Source: Phlegmacium glaucopus
Lineage: Eukaryota; Basidiomycota; Agaricomycetes; Agaricales; Cortinariaceae
Assembly: GCA_015039465.1 (NCBI GenBank)
Contig: MU130625.1
Span: 281,871-345,870, forward strand
Reading direction: 5' to 3'
Length of the DNA stretch: 64,000 nt
Positions 21,900 to 34,695 of this stretch are shown here, one piece after another. The notes below the pieces were generated by a model that ran no database searches, had not been told where the DNA came from, and saw nothing but the letters and a program-made list of their open reading frames with translations. The stretch's first letter is position 1. Each line of letters opens with the position of its first letter. The position numbers and the translations under genes were made by a program.

Positions 21900-22535
21900 G
21901 TACGTGAAGGCTACCGTTTTGCAAAAGGACTTTCGATTCAGTTCTTACAATCCCCTTCTATCTCTCTCCACCTTATTCTCATCTGTCTGTATCAAAAAGG
22001 TTTTTATTTTCAGTCTGTCTTCATTTTCAGTCTTTTTTTCAAGTTCTCCTTCCTTTTTTACACTACTAGGCGTAGAAGACCCCTTTGACCTAATTTTGTT
22101 TTCATATCGGCTCGCAATTTGCTTGACCTCATTGTTATGATTTTTCTTGACTCATCCCGAAGCTTTACATTGACAATTCTTTCTTTCTTTCTTTCTCTTA
22201 CACTACGCATAGAGAGGCTCTCTGTGACCTAATCTTCTTTTGATATGTACGCATATCGATCGCAACTTTGTTTGACCCCCACTGCTATTGCTATTCATTT
22301 ATTTATTTTTTTGTGCCTCGCGTTCATGATGATCACCTTTTCTCTACATCTCCCAACAACAAATATGATATCCCATCACAAGGCATACTCGACTTACCAA
22401 AGGTGACTTCAAACTGAACCTTGGCAGCAAATGCTCTCAACCACCCCTATGCATCTCCAACCTTTTCAAGTTAATCAAATCGCCAATCGGCACTAGTACA
22501 ACTTTACTACCACCGGCCTCTTCGCAGGACTAAGG
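21900..22535. repeat. Rearranged copy of the 24.4-25.4 kb region
   Basis: The part 21900-22350 is an inverted, diverged copy of 24430-24930, sharing CACTACGCATAGAGAGGCTC and the CTTT-rich tracts. The part 22360-22535 is a direct copy of 25210-25380, the 3' end of the RING-like gene, sharing GAACTGAACCTTGGCAGC and ATCAAATCGCCAATCGGC. It is a captured gene fragment, not a gene. Confidence 0.65.
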
Positions 22536-22784
22536 AATACATGTCACTGGTATGACTTTATGTGAGAATAAAAAGAAGGATGAACAAAAGAATTGTACTC
22601 CGGAGCTCGAGAACAGACTCTGAGCTTGTCGAATATATTTTGGAATATGACTAGAATCGTCGTGTTCTGTAATCGACATTGAATCAAATTACCGGAATTA
22701 ATTGCATGACGGTGTGTGGGAGTCTGGCCCTGAGAGCGACAACTCGGAGGCTAAATTAGCTTCAGAATACAATGTCTATGCGAG

Positions 22785-23165
22785 CAAAGGGTGTGTTATT
22801 TTAAAGGAGAAAATTGATCTGTGAGATCAATGAGAATAAATTAAATGATTATGTAAATTGACGAGAGTAGATTTATGTGGGGGAAAAACCCCTCGGGTTT
22901 TTCGACTGAAACAGGGGCCCAGAACTATGAAAAAAGACAATCTAAGATGAGCTGTGAGGGCGGGAGGGCCCGAGCAGCAGAAAGATGTCTAAGATAAAAG
23001 GGTTAAGTCTTAGGCCAGATTGCGTCGAGTCACGAAAAGAATTTGCAGTTTTAAGCATGGAATAAAGAAGAAAATTATTGGAGTGAAGAGACCGGCTGCG
23101 AAAAGGGAGTGGAGGGCGGGTGAAATTAATAGTAGAGCTGCTCTTATGCCGAGCAGTGTGCATTT
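22785..23165. other. Unrelated insert replacing the SSP4 promoter
   Basis: SSP unit sequence is recognisable up to about 22785 and again from about 23165 (the end of the 5' UTR intron). The segment between has no match to other units and includes a short hairpin, AAACCCCTCGGGTTTTT. The TATA box, leader and intron donor of the family are absent, so SSP4 has lost its usual promoter or gained a new one. Confidence 0.5.
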
Positions 23166-23210
23166 TTCCCTAACTATTTGTTCATAAGTGCTCAAATTTC
23201 ACATTAGACA

Positions 23211-23526
23211 ATGTTGTTCCAGAAATTTACCGTTCTCGCCGCGTTAATGGTGTTCGCCTCGCAAGGCGCGATAGCATTGCCTTACCCAGCCAGTGATGAC
23301 TCACAGGGCCTTACGGATAACCTCACTGAAAATGCTGCCGACTTGAAGATATCTCGCGCCGAGATTGAGAATATCATCGGTAGAGCTGCGAGCTCCTCCA
23401 AGTTGGCAGGTTGCCTCTTGGGTGGTGCTGGTATGTTGTTCCAACAATTTAACACTCTCGTTGCATTGATGGAGCTCGCAAGGTGCGGTATTGGGAAAAA
23501 AATTACTTGGGCCCCGGAAAGAATAA
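23211..23526 (+). CDS. Small secreted protein SSP4, two possible C-termini
   Basis: Exon 1 (23211-23430) encodes MLFQKFTVLAALMVFASQG, then LPYPASDDSQGLTDNLTENA and a short helical region with IENIIGRAASSSKLAG. The 52-nt intron 23431-23482 is a copy of the signal-peptide segment. Splicing gives a tail VLGKKLLGPRKE ending at 23526, very like SSP2. Retention gives 117 residues ending at 23564 with tail KIARRLLGTKY. The coding sequence is close to SSP2 but the promoter has been replaced. Function unknown. Confidence 0.55.
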
Positions 23527-24299
23527 TGAAGATAGCACGTCGCCTTTTGGGAACCAAATACTAATTGCATAGTGACTATGTTGTATTCTAGGAATTTGAT
23601 ATGCATCGATAATTAAGATATCAAAAGACTGAGTGAACACCCACAAATATCGCTGGCCTTTTCAATTTTGAAAGTCTCAAGATGAATGAGCAAAACCAGT
23701 TAGTAGCCTGAGAGCCCCCACGGAAGTTGTGAGATGCAAAGGCACTGTCCTAGAGCCGGGGATTGAATTATCTACTGGGGTCGGAAGAGCTTGAATGTTT
23801 CGAAGAAGGAATGCATCGCGATGGAAGATAATATTGCGTTGTGTTGAATGATATATTCATCAGGGACGAGTTCGATCGAAAGTTCCACACAGTTTTCGAA
23901 GTAAGATGATCTGATCCAGTATAACTAGTACACGCCGCCATCTCTTTCAGAGAGGTGTTTCAAAGGCTTCTGCTGTATAAGCGAGGTTGCACTGTCCATT
24001 GGTGGTATGTTTGACCACAATAGCAGGAAACAGGAGTTTAGCCCTGGGTTCGGCTTGAAGCCACAGTTTCGAGACTAGGTGTCGCAAAGAATTTGCGTTT
24101 CTTTGCCAAGCCCATTACCTTCCTGTTCTCAGACTCTGATGTCACCATCGGGATTGGGCTACTGGCAGTGCTGGGATTTGAGCGTGACAAGTAAAGGAGG
24201 ACCCGCCAGCAAGTATCGTGATTGATATTGAGTGATGATCATAATTTGCCAATGATTCCTCCACTGAAATATTCAACAAGGACTCGGAATTACATAAGT

Positions 24300-25190
24300 G
24301 TATACCCACAAAACATATATGTAAAAAACCTTCCATGATTATTACAGAGGAGAAATCAGAAAACAGAATTAAAAATCCATTATTGAAAAACAGTATTCAA
24401 CAAGCCATGTTAGATGCAGATGTAAAAACAACAAAAAAAAGTGATCATGAACGCGATGTACGAGAGAAAGAAAAATGGAATAGCAAATTGCAATAGCAGT
24501 GTGGGGTGTCAAACAAAGTTGCGATCGATATGCATATATGAAAACAAGATTAGGTCACAGCGAACCTCTCTACGCATAGTGTAAGAGAAAGAAAGAAAGA
24601 AAGAAAGAAAAAAAAGAAAAAAAGAAACTTGTCAATGTAAAGCTTCGTGGACGAGTAAAGAAAAACCATAGCAATGTGGGATGGGGTCAAGCAAGTTGCG
24701 AGTCGATATCGATATGAAAACAAGATTAGGTCAAAAGGGGGGTCTTCTACGCATAGTGTAAAAAAAGGAAAGGAAAAAAGAAAAAGATTTCAATGAAGAC
24801 AGGACCGAAAAGGAAAATGAAAAACTTTTTTTGATACAGACAGATGAGATTAAAGGTGGAGAGAGAGATAGAAGGGTGGGGGAAAAAAGAATTGTAAGAA
24901 CTGAATCGAGCTCGAGAGAAAGTCCTTTTGCGAAAAAAAGTCCATGATTTTTACTCTATCCCATCAATTCATCCATCCATTCCGTCTATAATATATATGA
25001 AAAGAGAAATATGAAACGTTTGGAAGCGTTACGGCGTTATCATCAAGATCGAGAGAGAAGAAAAAGGAAAATTGCGACATTGCGACATAAAAAAGAGCAA
25101 GAAAAAGCGAGGAAAAAAAGAAACATGAAACAATGCAGTATGTTTTTGGTCCATCCATCCGTTTGGAGCTTTGTAGAAAAGAAAAAAAAA
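24300..25190. other. Gene-free, purine-rich stretch
   Basis: Long A/G-rich runs such as (GAAA)n occur, with two copies of the motif AAAACAAGATTAGGTCA(C/A)A near 24540 and 24720. No coding signal beyond low-complexity frames was found. Confidence 0.55.
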
Positions 25191-27419
25191 TCAAATGCCA
25201 CCCACAACTTGTTGCAACAACAAATACGATATCCCATCACAAAGCATATTCACTTTATCCAAGGTAGCTTCGAACTGAACCTTGGCAGCAAACGCTCTCA
25301 ACCCACTCCTATGCATCTCCAACTTTTTGATCAAATCGCCAATCGGCTCTACCACCTCCACCACCACCGACTTCTTCGCCTGATTAGGATACCGCAAGAA
25401 GTGAATCGCCCCTTGACCTGTCGTCCATTGTCTCAAAGTACAGTTCCTCTGAACGTGAGGTAGAGGTAGGTTGAGAACCTTGGAAAGGGTGGGAAAGTTG
25501 GATATCCAGCGAAGAGTTTCGAGAATCATGGTATACGTCTCGCTATGTGCAATCCAGTCGCGGACGTTATTGTTGCTTAGGAAAGTATGAATGACTTCCG
25601 GGAGGTAAGAAGCCAAGAGTAAACGAGGAATAGAGTCATTAAGGTATGAAGGATTTCCAAATGCAGGCGAAGTCTTGTCGTCAGCATCAAAATCAACTTC
25701 AGGAGAAAACTGCAGCCAGCTGCAAATAACCCTCAAGGTGCGTACAAAAGCATCTTCGAATTTGCGCATGCTTTTGTCGGCTTTAGAAATTAAGATTTTG
25801 ATATAAGCTTCTCTCTGCTGTCTCCCAGAATGAAAACTGCCGTGAGGATCATCGGGATCAACTCCATCAGCAGAAGTAGTAGTCGGAGTGAAGCCAGCTT
25901 CGGTAGCAAAGACGTGATCAAAGATGTTGAGAGCTTCGAATATAACCACGGCACGGACGTTGTAGCAACAGTTCCGAACTGCACAACTGGTGGGGTTCTG
26001 GCCTGGGGCGCATGGACGTGTGCATGGGGAGATAGAGGTGCATCCCCGGCAATGTCTTGTCATGCAAGAAGAACACGTGTAATGGAGGGCATCGCACAGC
26101 GAACGAGAATTAAGGGTAGTAGAAAGCTGCAGTCGGGGAAAGACAGAAAGAGCCGAAAACCGAAAACCGCCATACAAATCAGAGCGAAACAAAAAAAGAC
26201 CATAAAAAAAAACAAAAGAAATTTAACAAAAGGCCAATATGAGATAAGAAAAGTTGTTTACCTGAATACGTGGTGTGGTTAGACGATTTCCACACTGTGG
26301 ACATTTATGTACGTCGTTGAAGGGATCATGACGATAGGCCTTCTGTTTGGGCACTTTAATCGGTTTTGACGGTGGCGGCGGTGGTGGTGGTAGAAGAGAC
26401 TTCGATCCTTCTGACGTTGACATCGACGATGCTGAGTTATCTTTGGCCGTAGGAATGATCGTCCCAGGCCTTAGATTTCTCAAGAATGTTGAGGATTTTT
26501 GGGGTTCAGATATCGGCGGTGCTACCACGACCACATCGAGAGACGGCTTGCGTTCTGTACGACGACGTTTGGCGTGCGTGATATCCGATGTCTGGAATTG
26601 AGAGAAGGGAGGAGTAGATCCTGTCGGATCGTCTGTAGCCACAGGCTCTCTAACAGGAGGAATAGAAGGCAACGCTAATGAAGGAACTTTCGTAAAGGTA
26701 TTAGATTGGCTTGTAGAACGTGAATGACGTGATTCAACTGCAGCAGAATGAGAATGAGAATGAGAATGAGACGAAGACCCAGGAAAAGATGATGTTGATA
26801 ATGATAATTGAGTTCGAGAATTTTGCTTTGCTATCGATGATGCAGGTGCTTTTCTGTCTTGTTGTTGTTGATGATGATGCGATGAAGATGGTGGAGAAAA
26901 TTTTATTGGTTTTACGGGCGATGATGATGATGGAGAAGATCGGTTTTCAAGGCCGGCAGGTTGGAAAGCATCTACTTGCCATGAACGGGCAAGAGATCGC
27001 GCAATCGCTTCATCTGAAAGAGGGGCATGTTGTGAATGTGGAATAGTGTTGCCACCCTTGTTGATCGCTATAGGCTGTGACCCATGACGCTGATGTCGAC
27101 TAGACGGCGGTGACTGGCTCTCCGCAGCAGCAACAGTGACATTAACCGCTTGCCGCCGTTCCAGCTCAGCAGCAGCCGTTTCTTTGGAAAGTCGCAAAGC
27201 CTTAGCCACATTGAAAGCCTCAAGGGCATCTCTCTGTGCCAAGATGAAGGCATTCTGATCGATCGTCCTCCACAAGGCAGCATTGAAATTCTCTGCGTCT
27301 TCGTCTACAACGAATTCGCGGAGACTGATGTTATCTGTCGCTGGGTTGGATGGAGTGTTGAGGACGCTGGTGTGGATCTGAGAGGACCTAGGCATCGTGT
27401 TGACGGTTGTTGGAGGCAT
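25191..27419 (-). CDS. Cys-rich RING-like protein, possible E3 ubiquitin ligase
   Basis: Two exons joined in phase 0: 27419-26262 and 26126-25191, with a 135-nt intron that may hide a small exon. The N-terminus has ENFNAALWRTIDQNAFILAQ and a UIM-like helix DEAIARSLARSW. A long Ser/Pro/His/Gln-rich disordered region follows, with SHSHSHSHS and a PPPPPPP tract. A Cys cluster spans the junction: CPQCGNRL, then CDALHYTCSSCMTRHCRGC, then several more Cys and His. Its spacing resembles RING/IBR-type zinc binding. The last 200 residues are helical and end VVGGI. Ubiquitin-related function is an inference from the Cys pattern and the UIM-like helix. It is probably a single-copy host gene; its 3' end was copied to 22360-22535. 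Confidence 0.6.
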
Positions 27420-27437
27420 GATGAATGTAGATCGTAG

Positions 27438-28115
27438 ATCCTGTCGATGGTACGATGTGGTAGGGGGAATGAAGTGTATGTAGGGACGTATCAGATGAAG
27501 GTATTGACGCTCAGATTGGGATTGGGATAAAGAGAGGCTGACAGATTAGTAGTTTTGAATAAGACATTTGAATGGGAAGTCAGATATCGGTGGTTGAGGG
27601 TTGTAATGAAGTCATAATCGATATCGATGCAAGAATATCACTTTTCCGGTGCTCCTGTTGAATCTAAAGGCGGTACATGGTGGTTAAGAAGGGATGTAAG
27701 AGAGAGAGAGAAAAAAACAAACTTTTCCCATCATGCAGGGTTCCAAATACCCCTTTAGTTGGAAATAGCATACACGTGTAGGCCTCGTTTTTTCCAAGTC
27801 ATATGTGTGTAACAATTTCTTACTAAAATGCTTGGCTGGAGCTCTCGAGTCAACGATCGGATCCGATTTACGGCTCCCTGCAGGATGGTGTGAACGTTGA
27901 CCGCAAGTTTTTGCCAATGTTAAACGTTAATTAACCATGCAGGGCATTGCAGGCCCTGGCATGAGGCGGCGAGGCGATGAGTGGAGCAAGCTGACTTGAA
28001 GCTTGCCGGCATATAAAATGGACTTCAAACTCTGCCCCGCAGTCATGAGGCAGCCAAACATCCATTAATAAATATGTACAACTGGTTTCTTCAAATTTCT
28101 TTCTTAATATCGATA
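27438..28115. other. Intergenic stretch
   Basis: This lies between the start of the RING-like gene and the end of the annexin gene. No ORF or element is supported; it probably holds the promoter of the former. Confidence 0.5.
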
Positions 28116-30612
28116 TCATACTCTCCTAGTCTCACTCGACTTGACAATAGCCACCAATAACTTCTGATAATCACCACTCGTCTCGCCTTTGACACGACTT
28201 TCAAGTGACTTCCCATATCGTCGTTGATAAGCACTCTTGATTGCTTCAAGACGGTTGGGATCCCAATGAGCACGAACAAGTCTATATTTGAAAAAAATTG
28301 AGTATAAAAGAATAAAAGCGAAACAAAAAACAAACCTATAAATGAGTTGCATATCTTTAGTTCCCATTCCCTTCATTGATTTTTCCAGCAGTTTGGCATC
28401 ACGCCAGAAACCTTGACCATCGCGTTTAGGTTTCGCTCCATGCATGATGTATAACAATGAATCTTCCATTTGTCCAGAACTATAAAAAGGTCAGTGACAA
28501 GAACAAGGTAAAAAATGGCAAGACACGGACAAGGTTTTCTTAATAACTTTACTAAGACTCTTGTACCGCGTTGCGAAACCGGTGACTCTGTTGGGAAAAA
28601 ACACCAGGTAAATAAGCGCGTCCAAAAACTTGATGACATGAAACACACTCACACAGCAGCAATGTGTGGATTCGAGCGATTGATTAAAACTTCAAAAAAT
28701 GGAACCTGAAAATATGTATTAAATTACGAGAAGAAATCATGACACAAGTTGAACAAACCTCCTCTCTCTTCTTTGACGCATGATGTAAAGTCTCAATATC
28801 AGCCGCGACTTGGGCATGGTCCACTGGAAGATGATCAGCAGGGCGTTGTCCGTTCAAAGCCATGATGAACACTACCAATGAAAATCATTAGTTTGCTGCA
28901 TCAGACCTTAGAACAAAGCACATACTGAGTTCAGTCTTCCCCGAAAGATCACTCTTAACAGCGCTCACTAAATCCCTTCCATACCTAACCCTATACCCCT
29001 CAATCAACAACCTAATTTCATTTCCCGAACGACCAAGTATCAACTCCGTAAGCAACACCTCGTCAGTTCCAAACCCAACCAACGCTTTATTCACCAAATC
29101 CACATCAAACCCAAGAGGTCCAAGCGTCAACGCACGTAAAGCAATACTGCAATCGGAAAATCTGGATTAATAGATATATTCCTTTTTTTATTGTTGGAAA
29201 TTACCTGAATGAACTTCCTGAAAGACTGTTTTTCTGGATCAGGTCTGGAAGGCTTTTACCGGTTTTGGCGATGGCGTAATCGCGGAGGGCGTCCATTTTG
29301 AAAACATCAAGAGGGAGCAGAGTGTTGGATACTAAACAAGAACAAGGAGAACGCTCATCAGTACATTTGTAATGAACAAGAAAAGAAGAAGAAAAAAAGA
29401 TATAATAGATGATTTTTGACTGACGTTGAGTGTCGCTTACGGTATTGATAGCTTTCACAACAAGCTCGAAAGTCGCTGCTGGATCATAACCTGGAACTTT
29501 CTGTACTCCATGAGGGGCGGGCGGAGCCTGAGGATCAGGGATGGCTGTTCCCAAGTACCATAGAGGGCGATTGGCAACTGGGGGAGGAAGATACCCAGGT
29601 TGATAAGACGATTGAGAAGCGATAGCACCAGCACCTGCAAAACTTGGTACTGCACTAGGCATTTGATATGCATTTGGAGCTCCTGGAGGCGGAGGGTGTT
29701 GTCCGGCTGGAGGTGCCTCAGGATATTGTCCTACCGGCGGAACCCCTGCAGGTGGAGGATATTGTCCTGTTGGGGGAACCCCTGGATATGACGGATACTG
29801 TCCTGTCGGCGGGGCGCCTGTGGGTGGTGCATATTGTCCTGGAGGAGCTCCAGTGGGCGGTGGAGTCGGATATTGTCCAGCTGGTGGTACCCCGCTAGGT
29901 GAAGGATACTGTCCAGTCGCCGATGATGGCGGGTGCTGACCCGGTGGACCTGGCGGAGGAGGATACTGACCTGGCGGAGGAGGATACTGACCTGGTGGCG
30001 GAGGTGGATATTGACCTGGTGGAGGTGGATACTGACCCGGTGGTGGGGGCGGATATTGACCTGGTGGAGGCGGATATTGACCTGGTGGAGGCGGATATTG
30101 ACCTGGTGGGGGTGGATATTGACCTGGAGGAGGAGGATATTGACCTGGAGGAGGATATTGACCTGGAGGAGGATATTGACCTGGAGGAGGATATTGACCT
30201 GGTGGAGGAGGATAGCCTGGATAACCATAAGCACTCGGATACGCTTGTGAATAACCCTGTGGCGGATAGGCGCCTCCAGGGGGCGGTGGTGGTGAATATG
30301 GTTGTTGACCAGTAGGAGGAGCACCGCTGGGGTTTGGCGCGCCAGTCTTACAACACAGCCAATTTTAGATCGCATATGTACAGACAAATTTGAAGATACT
30401 TACAGGTGCAGAATAACCTGACTGTTTATGTTGAAGATCAGTTTAGACGTTAAGAATGCTCCATGGGGCATCGAAACCAACATACCGGTGGCGCGCCTCC
30501 AGGTGGTGCCTATGCATCAAAGTTAAGTAAATCGATCGCATCTTGTTTGATCACAACTCACATATGCACTTGGAGGTTGTTGAGCCTTGGGATCAGAAGG
30601 TGTGGAGGTCAT
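28116..30612 (-). CDS. Annexin with a Pro/Gly/Gln/Tyr-rich N-terminal tail
   Basis: The start is ATG at 30612 (MTSTPSDPKAQQPPSAY), followed by tiny exons separated by GT-AG introns (exon 1 30612-30562). The N-terminal half, roughly 30350-29680, encodes many PPGQYPPP units, a disordered tail like those of annexins A7/A11 and fungal annexin C. The core carries annexin repeats: LDVFKMDALRDYAIAKTGKS near 29300, then LVNKALVGFGTDEVLLTELI with a G-x-G-T calcium loop at about 29090, MALNGQRPADHLPVDHAQV at about 28860, and LLEKSMKGMGTKDMQLIYR with a second G-x-G-T loop at about 28370. The last exon ends KSSETRRV at 28116. Annexins bind acidic phospholipids in a calcium-dependent way and act in membrane trafficking or repair. 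At least eight exons; exact borders in the middle were not all resolved. Confidence 0.85.
29930..30215 (-). repeat. Coding minisatellite for PPGQYPPP units
   Basis: About fifteen tandem copies of a CCAGGTCAATATCC core, 15-21 bp apart, lie inside the annexin tail. Length changes are in multiples of three, so the frame is kept. Confidence 0.8.
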
Positions 30613-31366
30613 ATCGATGGTAGATGGGTAATTCGTAGTGGTTCTAAAGATACCAGTGACATCCCGTTCAGGACAGTATATGGAAGTCTTGTGGCGGTGC
30701 AGGGGGGCGCGAAAACACTTGTCTACAATTGTAAGCCATTCTAGGCTATGCTTTTGTCCCAACAACTTACTGACGAAAGTATATACGGTGGCTGAGAAAA
30801 GCAAGTGTAAGTGCTATCAATATAAGCATGTATTGCGGTGAGATGCAGTGCAGTGCCATTGCTGCTATAGACTTGGGTAGAGTAAACCTAGGAGTGTATT
30901 AAAGGTGGATAGGCGATACGAATTAGTTGCTTGTGTGCTTGCTGTAGGCGGACACGACATACATCTATGAAATCCACCGGGTCAGATCATGTATGACGTA
31001 TCATTCATGGCGACGGCTACCGAACAGAGGGTTTTCTCAAAAATTCGCGGATCGATTGTGGGAAGACTTTTGTGATAATTATTGTTGTTCAGTGGACGTG
31101 AATGTGAGGAGTGCGCGGGAGTATGGTAAGTTGCCCCTGCGGGTCAGGTCTGTATTGTTATCAACTTGTGCGATATCAACCGCCACCATGGTGTTTGTCC
31201 GCTAGAGAGAATCCATGCCTCCATCTCCAAGGAGTCTCCTTTGGCATATCAGTCATCATACCTCCAATAAAAGCAACACGCCTCTGAGGCATAACGCTAA
31301 TTGCCCTGCAAAAAAATTACGTTCTTCTTGTCCAAGATACTGATGGATCGAGGATCAAGATACACA
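30613..31366. other. Intergenic stretch upstream of annexin
   Basis: No supported gene. It probably contains the annexin promoter. Confidence 0.45.
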
Positions 31367-31711
<345 letters not shown>

Positions 31712-31911
31712 TCATCCGACAGCCGCGGGCCCCATGCCCGGGTTCACAATATTTCTGCCCCCACCAGAAAAAAACGAGAATGACGGGGACGGGGATAAGA
31801 ACATCGTGTAACCAATCGTATGGGTACTTGGGCTGAGGTTCACATGAGCGGTTATCATACTTTAATGGCCTATCTTGCTGCGGCAGGTAGTAACCGTGAT
31901 TGTGTCAGGCC

Positions 31912-32276
31912 TCAAATCGCCTTCGCGACTCCACCATCCGGGACTCGCAGATTGCGACATTGATGCGAGGAGGCACAGATGTCGGATAAAGGTGGTGCGT
32001 GGAATTGGTAGCGATAATAGCCGTTTACATTGTTGGTTAAAATACGTTTGAATGTGAAATTACGCAGAGGAGTTGAGGTTGTATTCGCGGTGGAGATACT
32101 AAGATTGAAATTTGGACTTGACATCGGCGTTGGAGGTTGCGCTTCAGCCCCGGGGGAAAAATATTGTGTCGAAAGGAGCCAAGGTAAGCGAACGGAGATA
32201 CCATGGGTTCAACCATAACCTTGGATAGGTGCCAAATTGTACTAGGACAGATTGTGACAGAGGTTACGATATCCAC
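31912..32276 (-). pseudogene. Fragment related to the decayed ORF at 12.1-12.6 kb
   Basis: The frame contains MSSPNFNLSISTANTTSTPL and NFTFKRILTNNVNGYYRYQF, matching the other locus at PNF, STP, FTFK and LTN. A preceding segment lies in another frame. No known family. Confidence 0.3.
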
Positions 32277-32289
32277 TCTTAACTTGGCT

Positions 32290-33313
32290 TCGAATTCCGT
32301 GCGGACACATAGGTCTCGATAGTGGTAGCAATGTCATAAAAGTCGGTCATGACATAGATTGCAACCAAAGTTCTTCCTCCTTTCTGTATAACGACGCCGA
32401 CGCCTTCAGGTGACACCGGATCTCCTCCTCGTCGTCCTAATGGGATTCCAATAGACTGTGGACTGACTTTAATTATTCAATTTTGCAAGCTTGCAAGGCG
32501 CACACCTAACTCAACCATAACTTGAATACGGAGGTAGTCCGTCGTCATGATGCCGGCAGAAAGTCACCGCATTTGCGTGATCAAGATAGAGAAGTAGATT
32601 ATTATAACCGCAGCAGAAGACCCGGTCGTAACATCCGAAGTTACGTTGGACGGACTGCACTGTCAATGATTGCACGTAAGATGATGAACTCGGGGGCAGA
32701 TATGTTGCTGTGCACCTTTGAAAATTTATCAATGGATGAAAAATAGAGGCTCCGAGAGAGAGAGAGATCTCGAAGCAGGTAAATAGAACAAGGCATGAAT
32801 ACTGAGCGCTGATGGTTGGATGAGGCGTGCTGAAACGGTGGACCGAAAAGACTTACAAGAGTGCCATCTTTCACTGAAAGTTCAAACGCTCACTAGGTTG
32901 AAATAAAGGTAATTTACCTTGTCGAATTAGGGCTCAAATATTATATGCGTGGACGCCGAGGTGGGGTGAGAACCACATGTCTATGTGGTACCTTGGCAAC
33001 AGGGTCCGCATTTTATGTATACCTTTTTTCCAGCTTTTTCCTCACTTTCTCCTGCGTTGACCGCCTTTTATTTTCGACCAAGCGCATGCTCAACCTATCA
33101 GCAGCATCTGCATCAAGAACCTGAAAGCAAATCAACGTGAGTACATCAGGTTCAAGGCGATGCGGAACACGAGTTTAATTTCCTTTTGTGTATGAATGTT
33201 TGATCTTTCTATTGCATGCATGGCGTTTGTCGGTCTGCCTTCTCACCTTCAACTTATCAACGTCCTCGTATACGAAATACCCCCCTAATCCTTTCTCCTC
33301 CTAGTGTTATACC
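32290..33313. other. Gene-free stretch upstream of the Chs7-like gene
   Basis: No coherent coding sequence was found. A TATA-like TATGTATACC near 33014 and pyrimidine-rich tracts near 33230-33310 may belong to the promoter of the next gene. Confidence 0.4.
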
Positions 33314-34695
33314 ATGCCTACAAGGTTTGGAGATTTCCAGCAGTTATGCTCGAATACTCCTAGTTATCCGTGGTGCAATCTTTTTTACCGTCAGGTATGT
33401 GACCATCAATCGGATTATGTGGATTCTCAGGGACATCGAATAGCTCCTACGTTCCTCTCCGGATACACTCAAAGGGCTCTCGATACCCACTTCATCTGCG
33501 CCGGTCGGAATCAACCCGTCATGTGGCATTCCGCTGGTAGGCAATGACGGCTCACTTGCTAACATTGCCAACATAGCAGTGTGCGGTGTTAGCGTGTTCG
33601 TTATTGGTTTTCTCATATTTCTCTGTGATAGACGGAAAGCTGCTGTTGGTATGTTGTCCTTGCCTTGACTTCATCTCGTTCCTACAGCCATTGCTAAATC
33701 TCCGTACTAGGTCGTATTGAACTGCGCACTTTCCTGACACTTTACCTCTTAACCCTCCCACTTCAACTTCTCACAACTGGCTCTTTCCTGCAACAAGGTT
33801 CAACAGCACTCATCGTCCTCACAGCTATTCATGCAGGAATGGTCGTCGCGCTTTTTTGGTCGTTGCTGGCAAACGCCATCGTCGCGACGCAAGTAGTTGA
33901 AGACGGTAGTATGAGCAGTTTGGTTGTATGTTTCCAACTTCATGTTCAAAAAAAGATAATGACTTTGTATTTCAGCCTTTCTATATTGTTACTATCATTG
34001 CTTTAGGTGTAACTGTGTATATCTCTCTCGACATTGGCCTTGGTATAACAACTCTTATTGGCGGTGTGTCGACGCCGCCGGAAGCATTGAGGAGCATACC
34101 CTTGTTTGTTCTCACGAGTATCTGGCCCGCAATGTAAGTGTTTATTTTCTTTCATTCATCTTAGACATCATGTAACATATTTTCTATCCATTTCTGTAGA
34201 ACGGCCGTTGCTTACCTTGCGATTATGTCGTACATTGTATTACATGTATTGGACGAGACGAAACCGATGTGGTATTACGTTCTAGCCGCATGTCTATTCG
34301 TGCTATCTCAGCTTGCTTGGTTCCTGCTGAGTCGAGTGATCTGCAAGGTGACCGCTGGTTTCAATATACTGCTGATATGAGATTGCTGAATTTTGTTTTG
34401 GTAATAGGGCTCTAATTCGAAAGTGGATGGTTCTTTCGTAGCTACGTTGCTGGAGACGGCATCTGTAGGTGTTTTATACCTGGCTTGGAAGGGCATCACC
34501 GAAGGTAAAATATTTTTATTCACCTCCCCATCGATCTGGTCGTTTGCCAGATTCTGCATTTGATCACCGATCAATGTTGTACCATCCATCAACTGAGAAG
34601 ATGCATTCTCAAACTTTATAGTCGAGCATCTTACTGATGTCTTAACTTTCTTTTTTTTAACAGAATCATGGGAAGACAACTATTACCCGTCATGA
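33314..34695 (+). CDS. CHS7: Chitin synthase export chaperone (Chs7 family)
   Basis: Seven exons join in frame: 33314-33394, 33444-33648, 33711-33925, 33976-34133, 34200-34347, 34408-34504 and 34664-34695, giving 311 residues. The N-terminus FGDFQQLCSNTPSYPWCNL matches the Chs7 start with its Cys pair. GINPSCGIPLVGNDGSLANI follows, then about seven hydrophobic helices, an EDGSMSSLV loop, and the C-terminal signature DGSFVATLLETASVGVLYLA then ITEESWEDN. In yeast, Chs7 is an ER membrane protein needed for chitin synthase 3 to leave the ER. The same role in cell-wall chitin deposition is likely here. Length fits the family. This is an ordinary host gene with no sign of damage. Confidence 0.92.

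Noticed and set aside
25191..26126. Separate gene for the C-terminal half of the RING-like protein
   Set aside because: A phase-0 intron joins it to the upstream exon and the Cys cluster is continuous across the junction.
29899..30315. Plus-strand Asp/Ile/Leu-rich ORF
   Set aside because: Antisense shadow of the annexin PPGQYPPP repeats.
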